DNA of 64,000 bases. Source: Halomonas sp. GTDB taxonomy: Bacteria > Pseudomonadota > Gammaproteobacteria > Pseudomonadales > Halomonadaceae. The notes under the pieces are model-generated. The model was given only the letters and a program-made list of their open reading frames with translations. It had not been told where the DNA came from and searched no databases. The stretch lies in the NCBI RefSeq assembly GCF_029263665.1, contig NZ_JAJUFQ010000012.1:62001-126000 (forward strand), written 5' to 3'. Positions 26,281 to 34,683 of this stretch are shown here, piece after piece. How positions within the stretch are numbered: the stretch's first letter is position 1; every line of letters starts with the position of its first letter. The translations under genes were made by a program, and so were the position numbers.

Positions 26281-26810
26281 CGTCCCCCGATCCGAACGTC
26301 TTCGTACAGATCCATGATGTCCTGTGTCGTTTTTTCCTTTGCTTTGACCAGCGCGACTGGCCATCCATGGTCGAGTGTCTGGCCCCTCAGGTCAGTATCG
26401 ATTACGCATCCTCCGGGCGAGAGCCGCCTTCGACCATGAGCCGCCGAGACTTCGTCGAGCGCCGGCAGAATGCTGTCGATGACCTGACCAAGCAGCATAG
26501 CTTTTCTAACCTGCTCATTACCCAGGAAGCGGGAGAGGGCGTTGTCAGTGCGCGCTGCAACTACCTGATCCTGCGCTTTGATCTGTCTCCGTCTCGGAAC
26601 CAGGCTCAGACCCAAACTCAGTCCCAGGCTCAAACTCAGTCTCAGGTGCCGGCAATATCAGAAGAGAACTTCTTTCACTCCTGCGGCAACTATGAATTCC
26701 AGCTTCGTGACATACAGGGCGAGTGGAAGATATCGAGTATCAAACAGAACGCCCTGCAGAGTTGGGGAAACGCCGCCCTGCATGGAGGTTCGTCCCAGGG
26801 CAGGAAGTGA
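26277..26810 (+). CDS. SnoaL-like / NTF2-fold protein
   Basis: A 177-residue protein with the SnoaL/NTF2 cone fold pattern: LCRFFLCFDQRDWPSMVECL, FSNLLITQEAGEGVVSARCN and the C-terminal YEFQLRDIQGEWKISSIKQN. Members are small cyclases, isomerases, dehydratases or ligand carriers. An insert of about 20 residues made of Gln-Thr and Gln-Ser repeats (about residues 104-122) interrupts a loop and is built from short DNA repeats. The ATG overlaps the lysR stop, so the two genes are co-translated. The next 284 bases (26811-27094) hold no gene and end in an AT-rich promoter-like stretch before 27095. Confidence 0.75.
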   Translation: MTSPDPNVFVQIHDVLCRFFLCFDQRDWPSMVECLAPQVSIDYASSGREPPSTMSRRDFVERRQNAVDDLTKQHSFSNLLITQEAGEGVVSARCNYLILRFDLSPSRNQAQTQTQSQAQTQSQVPAISEENFFHSCGNYEFQLRDIQGEWKISSIKQNALQSWGNAALHGGSSQGRK

Positions 26811-27094
26811 GCAAGTCGACTTCCCTGACCATTGACCACTCGCGAATCGGGAAGAAACACCCGGTTATGAGTGGGGCGAATCCAGGCGTCGCCGCCTCGC
26901 CGGGTTTTAAGCACGATATGCAGTGGTCCACTAATCTCGGTCACGGTGTTAAGTTTTTCTTCTGCTGCAGTCGAGGCCATATCAGGGACACCCTTATATG
27001 AATAAGAGTTATATAAGAGGGTTGTAAAATAAAAGATCAACAATATAAGAAATCGGTAAAATAAGCGGTTGATAAAACAGGAGCCGCCATAGCA

Positions 27095-27664
27095 ATGAAG
27101 ACGCAATACTTCACCGCGACGAGCCTCGATGGCTTTCTCGCCACGGAAGATGATTCCCTTGACTGGCTATTTCCCCTCGGCGATTTGAATGACTCGAGCT
27201 ATCCCGAATTCATTTCCGAAGTGGGGGCCCTGGCAATGGGGTCGGCAACGTATGAATGGATGGTGCGTCATGCCGATAGCGTGGCTGCCGAAACAGGATC
27301 TGCATGGCCATATACCCAACCGGCCTGGGTATTCTCGAGTCGCCAGCTACCGATGATCGAGGGGGCGAACATCCAGTTCGTCAATGGGGATGTGCGCAAC
27401 GTCCATGCCCAGATGCAGGCGGCTGCCGAAGGAAAGAATATCTGGATAGTGGGCGGTGGTGATCTTGCCGGACAGTTCTACGATGCAGGCCTGCTGGACG
27501 AACTGATCCTGCAAGTGGGTTCGGCCACATTGGGGCAGGGGAAACCGCTTTTTCCCCGCAGGGTATTAAGCCCGGTTCTACACCTGACTTCTGTTCGGCA
27601 GATGGGCAGCGGCATGGTCGAGCTGCGTTATGACGTGCGCAAAGACAACCCGGATAATGCCTGA
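27095..27664 (+). CDS. Dihydrofolate reductase-like (RibD C-terminal domain) protein
   Basis: A 189-residue member of the RibD C-terminal/DHFR-like family. Signature parts are the N-terminal FTATSLDGFLATEDDSLDWL, GALAMGSATYEWM, and the NADPH-site segment IWIVGGGDLAGQFYDAGLLD. Family members reduce pterin- or pyrimidine-type rings with NADPH. Stand-alone copies like this one usually have unknown substrates. It is a single gene with a perfect terminator hairpin at 27677-27718 separating it from the convergent ABM gene. Confidence 0.85.
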   Translation: MKTQYFTATSLDGFLATEDDSLDWLFPLGDLNDSSYPEFISEVGALAMGSATYEWMVRHADSVAAETGSAWPYTQPAWVFSSRQLPMIEGANIQFVNGDVRNVHAQMQAAAEGKNIWIVGGGDLAGQFYDAGLLDELILQVGSATLGQGKPLFPRRVLSPVLHLTSVRQMGSGMVELRYDVRKDNPDNA

Positions 27665-27676
27665 CGTGACACGTCT

Positions 27677-27718
27677 GACACCGGCCTGAGCAAGCCGGTG
27701 TCATTCTGTTATTGTTTT
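27677..27718. terminator. Terminator hairpin between convergent genes
   Basis: Perfect 9-bp stem (gacaccggc / gccggtgtc) with an eight-base loop, followed on the plus side by a T-rich stretch. It probably serves the gene at 27095-27664. Confidence 0.8.
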
Positions 27719-28020
27719 CCTTCCATCCCATAATCCCGCACCACATGCGCAACACGCAGGCGGTAATCGGCAAACAGGGTTTGCTTGCCCTTGATCTGCG
27801 CGGCGCGGTGCGCTTCGAAGTTCTTCCATTGGTGCACGGCGTCTTCATCGCGCCAGAACGACAGTGAAAGAATCCTGCCTGGCTGGGTCAGGCTTTCGAA
27901 GCGTTCGATGCTGAGGAAACCATCGATGTCTTCCAGGTGGGGTTTCAGCTCTGCCGCGATATCCATATAGGCTTGCTGGCAGCCGGGGTTGGGCTCGACT
28001 TCAAAGATTACCGCGATCAT
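27709..28020 (-). CDS. Antibiotic biosynthesis monooxygenase (ABM) domain protein
   Basis: A 103-residue ferredoxin-like fold protein of the ABM/YgiN group. Recognisable parts are [40 protein letters not shown] and [23 protein letters not shown] proteins act as cofactor-free oxygenases or quinol- or heme-binding proteins; the substrate is unknown here. The start overlaps the stop of the NIPSNAP gene upstream (ATGA). Both are dimeric alpha/beta-barrel proteins and probably act together. Confidence 0.85.
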   Translation of the reverse strand: MIAVIFEVEPNPGCQQAYMDIAAELKPHLEDIDGFLSIERFESLTQPGRILSLSFWRDEDAVHQWKNFEAHRAAQIKGKQTLFADYRLRVAHVVRDYGMEGKQ

Positions 28021-28364
28021 TGGGCGAATCCTCCTTGTACGGGTGCGATACCCAGGGTGCCTTCCACCACTTCGACAAAAGAGCGCTCTTCCTTGAGGAT
28101 GAGTTTCAGCTCCTGGGCCATAATGAAGTTCGCTCGTCCTCCATCGTCTGACTTCAGGCGGGCACGATAGGCTTCATAGGCCGCAAGGCTGTCGAAGGCG
28201 ACCAGGCCCCAGGCGATGTCATTGCTGCCTTCATGGGGCAGGAAATAGCCGATGAGATGGCCGCCACAACGCGGAATGATGCGTCCCCAGTTCTCGGCGT
28301 ATGCCTTGAAGGCTTCTTTCTGGAAAGGGTCGATTTCGTAGCGAATCACGCAAGCTATCGTCAT
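28017..28364 (-). CDS. NIPSNAP-family protein
   Basis: A 115-residue protein with the NIPSNAP dimeric alpha-beta barrel pattern ([54 protein letters not shown]). The ATG at 28364 follows a GGAGA site and gives the usual family length. The gene overlaps the ABM gene by four bases and is divergent from an ArsR-type regulator about 110 bases away, which probably controls this pair. The biochemical role is unknown; relatives are stress-related or degrade small molecules. Confidence 0.82.
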   Translation of the reverse strand: MTIACVIRYEIDPFQKEAFKAYAENWGRIIPRCGGHLIGYFLPHEGSNDIAWGLVAFDSLAAYEAYRARLKSDDGGRANFIMAQELKLILKEERSFVEVVEGTLGIAPVQGGFAQ

Positions 28365-28472
28365 GCTAGTGTCTCCGGTGAATAGGGCAGGCAATCAGTG
28401 GAATAGGCAATGAATGAGCTAGACAAAGCGTAAGGGAGCACCTGTTCAACTTGATTCGATGGGGATCGAAAC

Positions 28473-29264
28473 ATGGCGGAAGGACCGAACATCACACGCA
28501 TTGCCGCGCTGATCGGCGACAATGCCCGGGCAGAAGTGCTGTCCGCGCTCATGGGGGGTCATGCACTTACCGCCACTGAGCTTGCCGACATGTCGGGTGT
28601 TACTCGCCAGACCATCAGTTCGCATCTGGGCAAGCTGCGCGAAGCCGGGTTGATCGAGGTTGCCCAGCAGGGTCGGCATCGCTACTTCCGCCTGGCAGGC
28701 GATGAAGTGGCCGAGCTGCTGGAATCGCTGATGGGGCTCGCCGCCAGCTCAGTACCCGTTCCCCCTTTGTTCGGGCCGCGCGAACCGGCGTTGCGCAAGG
28801 CGCGTGTGTGCTACGACCATCTTGCCGGAGAGTTGGGTGTCTGGGTTTTCCAGGAAATGCTGCGCCACGGTCTGTTTCAGCGTGACGACGGCGGGCTGGC
28901 GCTGACCCAACGCGGACGCGAGTGGTTCGAGCGTATTGGCATCGATACCGAGCAGGCGGTGGCACAGAAGCGTGCGTTGTGTCGCGAATGCCTGGACTGG
29001 AGCGAGCGCCGGTATCACCTTGCCGGGGCGCTGGGCGCCGCATTGTTGTGCTGGATGCAGGAACAGGGCTGGGCACAGCGCGAGAAGGGATCTCGCACCA
29101 TTGTGTTCACGCAGGAAGGGGAAAAATCCCTGCGCGCCCTGTTTTCACTGGAGCGTGTGGAAGAACGCAGAACAGTACAAGAGAGAGCAGTACAGGATAG
29201 GGCGGTACAAGAGAGAACAGTACAGGACAGAGCGACACGAGACAGAACAGCGAAGGCCGTGTAA
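28473..29264 (+). CDS. ArsR-type winged-helix regulator with a repeat tail
   Basis: A 263-residue regulator. The first 90 residues are an ArsR helix-turn-helix (ITRIAALIGDNARAEVLSAL, ALTATELADMSGVTRQTISS, LREAGLIEVAQQGRHRYFRL). The following 130 residues form a second domain ending in TIVFTQEGEKSLRALF. It lacks the classical Cys-Val-Cys metal site, so it is more likely a small-molecule or redox sensor. The last 36 residues are a tandem of five-residue units (TVQER, AVQDR, AVQER, TVQDR) encoded by 15-bp DNA repeats, probably a charged helical tail acquired by repeat expansion. It is divergent from the NIPSNAP/ABM pair. Confidence 0.85.
   Translation: MAEGPNITRIAALIGDNARAEVLSALMGGHALTATELADMSGVTRQTISSHLGKLREAGLIEVAQQGRHRYFRLAGDEVAELLESLMGLAASSVPVPPLFGPREPALRKARVCYDHLAGELGVWVFQEMLRHGLFQRDDGGLALTQRGREWFERIGIDTEQAVAQKRALCRECLDWSERRYHLAGALGAALLCWMQEQGWAQREKGSRTIVFTQEGEKSLRALFSLERVEERRTVQERAVQDRAVQERTVQDRATRDRTAKAV
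29166..29252 (+). repeat. 15-bp in-frame tandem repeats at the end of the ArsR-type gene
   Basis: Five to six imperfect copies of a unit like cagtacaagagagag; each encodes one [AT]VQ[ED]R pentapeptide, so the reading frame is kept. Confidence 0.85.
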
Positions 29265-29326
29265 TGCCAGAAGGCTGGCTTTGCAGTCGTCACCCAGGGT
29301 AGCGATCGAGAGAACGAGTTCATGAC

Positions 29327-29803
29327 ATGGTAAAAGTGGCGATATTTGTAGATGTACAAAATGTCTATTACACCGTTCGCGAAGCCTATCGGCGCAATTT
29401 TGACTACAACAAGTTCTGGTCAGAAGTCGCTGCGGATAGAGAAGTGGTGAAGGCGTTTGCCTACGCCATCGATAGAGGCGATAAAAAACAGCGTGAATTT
29501 CAGAACATCCTTCGGGCGATTGGCTTCGAGGTAAAGCTGAAACCTTTCATTCAAAGGTCGGATGGCTCTGCAAAAGGGGACTGGGATGTCGGCATTACCC
29601 TGGATGCCATGGAATACGCCGAACTGGCCGATGTCATCGTGCTGGTATCCGGCGATGGCGACTTTGATCTGCTGGCCGATAAACTGCGTCACGTGCATGG
29701 CAAGACCGTGGAGGTGTATGGCGTGCCTCAGCTCACCGCCAATTCATTGATCCATGCGGCCAGTAAGTTTGTCCCGATAGATGAAGCACTTTTGCTGGGT
29801 TGA
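29327..29803 (+). CDS. NYN-domain (LabA/DUF88-type) putative ribonuclease
   Basis: A 158-residue NYN/PIN-like nuclease domain. The acidic residues of the metal-binding pocket are visible: Asp9 with Asn12 (IFVDVQNVYY), the aspartates of KGDWDVGITLDAM, and SGDGDFDLLADKL. NYN proteins are thought to cleave RNA; LabA is a clock-output protein in cyanobacteria. The ATG at 29327 is preceded by a purine-rich GAGAGAACGAG stretch. It stands alone between two regulators, and the physiological role is unknown. Confidence 0.87.
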   Translation: MVKVAIFVDVQNVYYTVREAYRRNFDYNKFWSEVAADREVVKAFAYAIDRGDKKQREFQNILRAIGFEVKLKPFIQRSDGSAKGDWDVGITLDAMEYAELADVIVLVSGDGDFDLLADKLRHVHGKTVEVYGVPQLTANSLIHAASKFVPIDEALLLG

Positions 29804-29830
29804 ATTTTCCCCCTGTGGAGTGAAATACCC

Positions 29831-30289
29831 GTGCCTCAAACTCCCGTTCCTACAACTCTCGTTTCCACCAAGCGGCTGAATGATCTGGTGAAGTTGCGCC
29901 GGGTGCGTGATCGCATGGACCGAGATTACGCCCAGCCACTGAACGTGGAAGCGCTGGCCCGGGGCGTGAACATGTCAGCGGGGCACCTGAGCCGCCAGTT
30001 TCGGATCGAGTACGGTGAATCCCCTTATTCCTACCTGATGACACGCAGAATCGAGCGGGCCATGGCCCTGTTGCGGCGTGGCGATCTCAGTGTCACGGAG
30101 GTCTGCTTCGAGGTGGGCTGTACATCGCTGGGTACCTTCAGCACGCGTTTTACCGAACTGGTGGGTGTGCCGCCCACGGTCTACCGACAGCAGTCAGAAT
30201 ATGCCACAGCGGGCATTCCACCTTGCGTGGCCAAGCAAGTGACCAGACCGATCAGGAATCAAGAAGCGGCAGCCGAGAAGCGTGCATAA
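29831..30289 (+). CDS. AraC-family regulator without an effector domain
   Basis: A 152-residue protein consisting mainly of an AraC/XylS double helix-turn-helix (LNVEALARGVNMSAGHLSRQ, YSYLMTRRIERAMALLRRGD, SVTEVCFEVGCTSLGTFSTR). It starts with GTG and has no N-terminal sensor domain. It lies 33 bases before a VOC-family gene. This short AraC plus glyoxalase-like pair is a common bacterial arrangement, so the regulator probably controls that gene. Confidence 0.88.
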   Translation: MPQTPVPTTLVSTKRLNDLVKLRRVRDRMDRDYAQPLNVEALARGVNMSAGHLSRQFRIEYGESPYSYLMTRRIERAMALLRRGDLSVTEVCFEVGCTSLGTFSTRFTELVGVPPTVYRQQSEYATAGIPPCVAKQVTRPIRNQEAAAEKRA

Positions 30290-30322
30290 GCTGATAGCTC
30301 CATAACGGCTGAGGCTATCACC

Positions 30323-30733
30323 ATGAACATCACCCTCCATTCCACCTTCCTCCCGCATAACGACCCGGAAGCGGCATTGGCCTTCTACCGCGACACCCTC
30401 GGGTTCGAGGTACGCAACGATGTGGCCTACGGGGACATGCGCTGGATCACGGTCGGCGCTGTCGACCAGCCCGGCACCTCGATTGTTCTCGCTCCACCAG
30501 GCGCCGCCCCCGGTGTTACCGATGAAGAGCGTCGCGTGATCATGGAAATGATGGCCAAGGGCACCTACGCCATGATGCTGTTTGCCACCAAGGACCTTGA
30601 TGGCACCTTCGAACGCCTGCAGGCCCGCGACGCCGAGATCGTTCAGGAACCCATGGAACAGCCTTATGGCGTGCGCGATTTCGCGGTGCGTGATCCGGCG
30701 GGGAATTTGCTGAGGATTCAGCAGGTACGCTAG
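30323..30733 (+). CDS. VOC family protein (glyoxalase/bleomycin-resistance fold)
   Basis: A 136-residue vicinal-oxygen-chelate protein: HSTFLPHNDPEAALAFYRDT, then LGFEVRNDVAYGDMRWITVG, and a C-terminal YGVRDFAVRDPAGNLLRIQQ. Candidate metal ligands are His6 and the Glu/Asp positions of the second half. VOC proteins include isomerases, dioxygenases and antibiotic-binding proteins, and the substrate cannot be told here. It is co-directional with, and just downstream of, the AraC-type regulator. Confidence 0.87.
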   Translation: MNITLHSTFLPHNDPEAALAFYRDTLGFEVRNDVAYGDMRWITVGAVDQPGTSIVLAPPGAAPGVTDEERRVIMEMMAKGTYAMMLFATKDLDGTFERLQARDAEIVQEPMEQPYGVRDFAVRDPAGNLLRIQQVR

Positions 30734-30887
30734 GGGTGGCCCGAACTATACTCAGTGGACGGCTCCGACGAGCCATCCACTGTTTATTTATTCTGAGCTT
30801 ATAAATTCTCCCGCCTATGCCATGCCCGAGGCGCTTGCGATGGCATTACTTGCTCCGCTTCGCGTGGCCAACACGATGGAGGAGTAC

Positions 30888-31373
30888 ATGGAAACGCCAG
30901 CAAAGAACACGATCTGCCTTTGGTACGATAACGACGCCGAGGAGGCTGCACGCTTCTACGCCGAGACCTTTCCCGATTCAGCCGTTAAAGCGGTGTACCG
31001 CGCCCCTGGCGACTATCCGTCCGGCCAGGAAGGGGATGTATTGACGGTCTGGTTCACCGTGATGGGCATTCCATGTCTCGGGCTCAATGGCGGGCCGACG
31101 TTCAAGCACAATGAAGCGTTCTCGTTCCAGGTTGCCACCAACGACCAGGAAGAAACGGATCGCTACTGGAACGCCATCGTCAATAACGGCGGTGAAGAAA
31201 GCGCATGTGGCTGGTGCAAGGACAAGTGGGGCATCTCCTGGCAGATTACTCCGGTGGTGCTGACCCAAGCAGTCACGAGTTCCGATCCTGCCGCTGCCAA
31301 GCGCGCGTTCAACGCCATGATGGAGATGAGAAAGATCGACGTCGCCGCCATCGAGGCAGCACTTCGCGGTTGA
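30888..31373 (+). CDS. VOC family protein (PhnB-like)
   Basis: A 161-residue VOC protein of the PhnB-like subgroup: ICLWYDNDAEEAARFYAETF, then VLTVWFTVMGIPCLGLNGGP, FKHNEAFSFQVATNDQEETD and GWCKDKWGISWQITPVVL. This subgroup is often labelled '3-demethylubiquinone-9 methyltransferase-like' without evidence of that activity. The ATG at 30888 has a GGAGG site; the earlier in-frame start lacks one. It is the second of three VOC genes in a row, sharing only fold-level similarity with its neighbours. Confidence 0.86.
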   Translation: METPAKNTICLWYDNDAEEAARFYAETFPDSAVKAVYRAPGDYPSGQEGDVLTVWFTVMGIPCLGLNGGPTFKHNEAFSFQVATNDQEETDRYWNAIVNNGGEESACGWCKDKWGISWQITPVVLTQAVTSSDPAAAKRAFNAMMEMRKIDVAAIEAALRG

Positions 31374-31422
31374 GGCTGCGGAGTGAAAACCCTGGGCACT
31401 GCACGCATTGGGGGCCAGGAAG

Positions 31423-31803
31423 ATGGATGGAAACGATCAACGCCCAACCGTGGGCGTAGCACACGTGGTACTGAAGACCGACCGCATGGAAGCGTCTGCC
31501 CAGTTCATGCAAACCATTGGTATGCGGCCCATCTTTGATGGGCCCAAGGTATCGATCTACGAGATGCGCGGTGGAACGCACCTGATCCTGATACAGACAG
31601 ACAGCATCACGCCGGGTGACGCACCATTCGACCTCATGGTGGATGACCTGCATGCGACCCATCAGCGATGTGTGTCACTAGGGCTTGATCCATCGCCGAT
31701 TGAGCCGCGCCCGGAAATCGACCATGAAACCTTTACCCTTCGTGAACCTGCCGGGCATGTCATCACCTTCTTTTCCAGCCATGCCTCCGGCAAGCCGGTA
31801 TAA
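31423..31803 (+). CDS. VOC family protein
   Basis: A 126-residue VOC protein: VAHVVLKTDRMEASAQFMQT, then GGTHLILIQTD, the segment APFDLMVDDLHATHQRCVSL and ETFTLREPAGHVITFFSSH. The ATG at 31423 is used here, but its AGGAAG sits too close to be ideal. A TTG at 31408 is an alternative start adding five residues. It is the last of the VOC trio. The function is unknown; candidates are glyoxalase-, fosfomycin- or bleomycin-resistance-like. Confidence 0.82.
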   Translation: MDGNDQRPTVGVAHVVLKTDRMEASAQFMQTIGMRPIFDGPKVSIYEMRGGTHLILIQTDSITPGDAPFDLMVDDLHATHQRCVSLGLDPSPIEPRPEIDHETFTLREPAGHVITFFSSHASGKPV

Positions 31804-31853
31804 AGTTACCAATCGCGTGTTGTTCACAGATACGATAATCACTATCTGGCCAT

Positions 31854-31873
31854 AGGGTCTGTACGAGAAGTGC
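31854..31873 (+). mobile_element. Solitary insertion-sequence-like end
   Basis: agggtctgtacgagaagtgc matches, in inverted orientation and with one or two differences, the right end of the element at 32313-32453. It lies immediately before the GFA gene. Confidence 0.6.
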
Positions 31874-31891
31874 CTAGAGGAGAAAACAGCA

Positions 31892-32287
31892 ATGCTCAAG
31901 GAAGTTGGCGGAGTAGCAATTCAGCCCAAGCATCGGGCGACATGTCATTGTGGCTCAGTAGAACTGGAGCTGGACCTTCCTGACGGTATCGTCAGCCCCA
32001 GACGTTGCGATTGCTCCATCTGCAGACGCAAGGGTGCGGTTGTCGCATCCGTGCCCTTGAATGGCATCCGCATTGTCAAAGGCGAGGAACACCTGAAGCT
32101 TTATCAGTTCAATACCCATACCGCCAAGCACTACTTCTGCTCCAACTGCGGCATCTATACCCACCACCAACGCCGCTCCAGCCCGAACGAGTACGGATAC
32201 AACGTCGGCTGCCTTGAAGGCGTCAATCCCTTCGATATTCCCGATGTACCTACCAACGACGGCGTCCATCATCCCGCGGATCGGTAG
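31892..32287 (+). CDS. GFA family zinc-binding protein, between IS-like ends
   Basis: A 131-residue GFA-fold protein with all zinc-binding cysteine sets: ATCHCGSVELELDLP, RRCDCSICRRKGAVV and HYFCSNCGIYTHHQRR. It is only fold-related to the GFA protein at 17256. A strong GAGGAG site precedes the ATG. Matching ends of an IS5-like element lie on both sides (31854 and 32453, in opposite orientation), which suggests that the gene may have been carried by, or trapped between, copies of a small transposable element. Confidence 0.85.
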   Translation: MLKEVGGVAIQPKHRATCHCGSVELELDLPDGIVSPRRCDCSICRRKGAVVASVPLNGIRIVKGEEHLKLYQFNTHTAKHYFCSNCGIYTHHQRRSSPNEYGYNVGCLEGVNPFDIPDVPTNDGVHHPADR

Positions 32288-32312
32288 CATGGGGAGATGC
32301 TTGGTCTGACTA

Positions 32313-32453
32313 GGGTCTGTACGAAAAGTCGACGAATGATGGTCAGGCAAGGCGGAATTGATCGAAAAAGCGGAGTTTACGGGGTGTAAATGAGCATTTT
32401 GAGATCAAGTCCAACAAAGCATGAGCAAGTGCAGGCACTTTTCGTACAGAACC
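32313..32453. mobile_element. MITE-like remnant of an IS5-type element
   Basis: A 141-bp sequence with 17-bp terminal inverted repeats: gggtctgtacgaaaagt at 32313-32329 and acttttcgtacagaacc at 32437-32453 (one mismatch). The repeat ends resemble those I associate with IS5-family elements. No transposase is encoded, and no clear target duplication is visible. Confidence 0.75.
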
Positions 32454-32526
32454 TTGCAGGAAATCTGCAAGGCAATCCTGTATCGGCAGTTGAAGGTGGA
32501 TGTGACGAGTTTCAAGGAACCACGAG

Positions 32527-32952
32527 ATGATTCGTGAATATCAAGAAGCGGATATCGATGAAGTCTTGGATATCTGGTTGTCAGCATCAATTAAGGCGCA
32601 TTGTTTTGTTGATCCGGGTTTTTGGGAATCCCGGATCAGTGACATGCGCAGTATATACATCCCCGCATCGGAGACTTTTGTGCTTGAGTCCAACGGGAAA
32701 ATTGCCGGATTCTATAGCCTGTTCGGTAATACGCTGGCGGCGATCTTTGTGTCTCCAGATATGCAAGGCAAAGGCATGGGAACGGCTTTGCTTGACGACG
32801 CCAAGGGAAGGAGAGAGCGCTTACAGCTCACTGTCTATAAGGACAATAGCCCGAGTGTCAGGTTCTATGAGAAGCATGGATTTACTTCACATGGCGAGCA
32901 AGTTGACATACATACCGGCCATTCCGAACTCATCATGGAATATCACACGTAA
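32527..32952 (+). CDS. GNAT-family N-acetyltransferase
   Basis: A 141-residue GNAT protein. The acetyl-CoA pyrophosphate loop is in IFVSPDMQGKGMGTALLDDA, and the C-terminal VYKDNSPSVRFYEKHGFTSH is the usual last helix and strand. It begins MIREYQEADIDEVLDIWLSA like the YjaB group. It should transfer an acetyl group from acetyl-CoA to an amine on a small molecule or protein; the acceptor is unknown. A promoterless start is unlikely because the upstream IS remnant ends 74 bases before. Confidence 0.88.
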   Translation: MIREYQEADIDEVLDIWLSASIKAHCFVDPGFWESRISDMRSIYIPASETFVLESNGKIAGFYSLFGNTLAAIFVSPDMQGKGMGTALLDDAKGRRERLQLTVYKDNSPSVRFYEKHGFTSHGEQVDIHTGHSELIMEYHT

Positions 32953-32983
32953 AAATTCGCCGTAATTTGCTGTGGGTGCATAT

Positions 32984-33066
32984 CCACTCAGCCATAGGAT
33001 CTTCCCATTGTGGCTGGCATTCTCGCTGACATAGCGGCCCAGATTGTCCCTGTCCTGCTGGTTCAG
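32984..33066 (-). pseudogene. Decayed fragment of the SnoaL-like gene found at 40.1 and 41.1 kb
   Basis: About 83 bases match the 5' third of the intact genes at 40140-40529 and 41088-41477 on the same strand (shared cattctcgctgacatagcgg versus cgttctcgctgacatagcgc). The match ends abruptly on both sides. It marks the left border of the AT-rich cassette region. The remaining sequence from 32953 to 33528 contains no intact gene. Confidence 0.8.
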
Positions 33067-33249
33067 CTACCTGATGAGGCTGCCAGCGAGGAGGCAATGG
33101 GGCCGCCTTCCTCTATCACACTGCCTCTATATTCCCGCGGCAAAACGTCGCCAGGATGTTGTCCATACCTTCTTGTACGGCAGGCAAGGTATATCAAAAG
33201 TCACGATCTAGATAGCTTCAGAAAAGTAGCACTTAGACACTTCTAGGCA

Positions 33250-33362
33250 GGGAGTGAAAGTGAGTGCTTACACCATGCTTTGTGAAATCATTAACAAGAG
33301 GTTGAGATGAATCTTTGTTCTACCATTGGCTAGTATTGATTCATCTGTGTTTCCTTTTGTTT
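33250..33362. repeat. ~110-bp repeat, left copy (pair with 40673-40790)
   Basis: Contains gtgagtgcttacaccatgct, tttgtgaaatcattaaca and ggctagtattgattcatctg. The corresponding right-hand copy has gtaagtgcttacaccaagct, ctgtgaaatcagtaatga and ggctagcgctgtttcatctg. Order and spacing are conserved. It accompanies the SnoaL copies at both borders of the cassette array. Confidence 0.8.
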
Positions 33363-33481
33363 CTTTATGAAATGGTCTAGGTTTTGGAGTAAAGGGTGTT
33401 TTGGATGCAGGAACGGGGGACGAGGTCTGCTTGCGACCCAAAGGCGACATGACGGCAGATCCAGCGGGCACCTTGATTCGT

Positions 33482-33488
33482 GTTATGC
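33482..33488 (+). other. Possible first recombination box (GTTATGC) before the cassette array
   Basis: GTTATGC is followed by the first cassette gene 40 bases later. Upstream arms ggtctgc / gcagatcc can pair with one unpaired base, reminiscent of attC. No good R'' partner is seen, so this is only a possible left border of the array. Confidence 0.3.
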
Positions 33489-33528
33489 AGCAAGCGCGGT
33501 GATTGATTAAAGTTCAGGATGAAGTATT

Positions 33529-34602
33529 GTGCTAGAAACTAGAAAGGTATTTATTGATACACAGTCATTTGTGAAAGCTGGCCTTCATTTTGATGGGGCT
33601 GCTTTTAAGTCTTTTAGAAAGTACTGTGAATCCAACGAACTTTTCCACGTATCTACGAGTGTGGTAGAGCGTGAGGTGAAATCTAAAATTCAAGGGGCTG
33701 TAAAAGATGCCCTAAACGCCATCCAAACCTTTCGAAGAAAAGCCCGGCTTTTAGCTTCACTTGATGATTATAAGATAAAAGGGCTTTTCGAAGAAGTTCC
33801 AGATCAAGACATATACGAAAAATCTGAAGAAGTCTTTGATGAGTTTATGGAGAGATGCTCCACGGCGGTAGTGGAAGCAGACGGTGTGAATGTTGAAAAG
33901 TTGTTAGCGCTTTATTTTGATAAAAAGCCACCATTCGGTGATGGAAAGAAAAAATCTGAGTTTCCAGATGCCATTTCTGTTTTGTCGTTAAAATCACATC
34001 TAAATGAAGATGAGAAGATCTATGTGGTTTCAGATGATGTCGACTTAAAAGTCTTTTGTGACAGTGACCCACAGTTTGTTTCTGTCGAGTCACTTGATAA
34101 ATTACTGGATATCTATACCACTCATACAAATGTCAGGCATGAGCAAGTAAAGCAATACTTTGTCATTAATGAAACGGTCATTAAAGCTAAGATTAAAGAG
34201 TTTCTTGAAGATTGTGATGTATACAACGCCTCGACCTGGGAAGATGCTGAGGTTGATGACGGACTGACGGTTACGCACATTGGAGATATTGAACCATCTG
34301 TACTCTATATAGATGACGAAGAAAGCCAGATTGCTTTTGACGTCGATGTGGAGTTCGAAGTGACGGTAACTGGCCCAGATTTTAATAATGGAATATATGA
34401 CCGGGAAGATGGGAGAGTTTATACGTTTGATAGCACATCCAGATCAAGTACTATCACGACCACTTTTACTGTTGAGGTGTTTTTACATTATGAGTTTATC
34501 GATGGCGAACTTGTAAATGCTGAGGACGATGGTCTTTATATTGCTGAAACAGCAGGTGGCATAGAGGTGGCTGTCGAAGAAAATGAACTAGATTGGAGAT
34601 AA
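33529..34602 (+). CDS. PIN-domain protein (DUF4935-like), cassette gene 1
   Basis: A 357-residue protein. The first 200 residues look like a PIN nuclease domain: VFIDTQSFVKAGL with the first Asp, VSTSVVEREVKSKI with Glu, KKKSEFPDAISVLSLKSH with Asp, and YVVSDDVDLKVFCDS with the final acidic pair. This is the DUF4935 pattern as I remember it. The acidic C-terminal half is mostly beta-strand and unknown. It starts with GTG after an AGGATGA site. It is AT-rich and followed by an attC-like element, so it is read as the first gene cassette. A role in RNA cleavage or phage defence is possible but not shown. Confidence 0.7.
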   Translation: MLETRKVFIDTQSFVKAGLHFDGAAFKSFRKYCESNELFHVSTSVVEREVKSKIQGAVKDALNAIQTFRRKARLLASLDDYKIKGLFEEVPDQDIYEKSEEVFDEFMERCSTAVVEADGVNVEKLLALYFDKKPPFGDGKKKSEFPDAISVLSLKSHLNEDEKIYVVSDDVDLKVFCDSDPQFVSVESLDKLLDIYTTHTNVRHEQVKQYFVINETVIKAKIKEFLEDCDVYNASTWEDAEVDDGLTVTHIGDIEPSVLYIDDEESQIAFDVDVEFEVTVTGPDFNNGIYDREDGRVYTFDSTSRSSTITTTFTVEVFLHYEFIDGELVNAEDDGLYIAETAGGIEVAVEENELDWR

Positions 34603-34607
34603 TAATT

Positions 34608-34665
34608 TAATAAACGCGTCAATTAAGACGCTCGCAAGCTCGCGCCTATTACGTGGGCGTTATGT
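34608..34665 (+). repeat. attC-like site 1
   Basis: A 58-bp imperfect palindrome after the PIN gene. The outer boxes are ataaacgc and gcgttatgt, and inner arms aagacgc / gcgcctatt surround a short variable centre. The end box GTTATGT deviates slightly from the GTTRRRY consensus, and this is the weakest of the five sites. Confidence 0.6.
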
Positions 34666-34683
34666 ATAATCGAGGTTCGTTCT

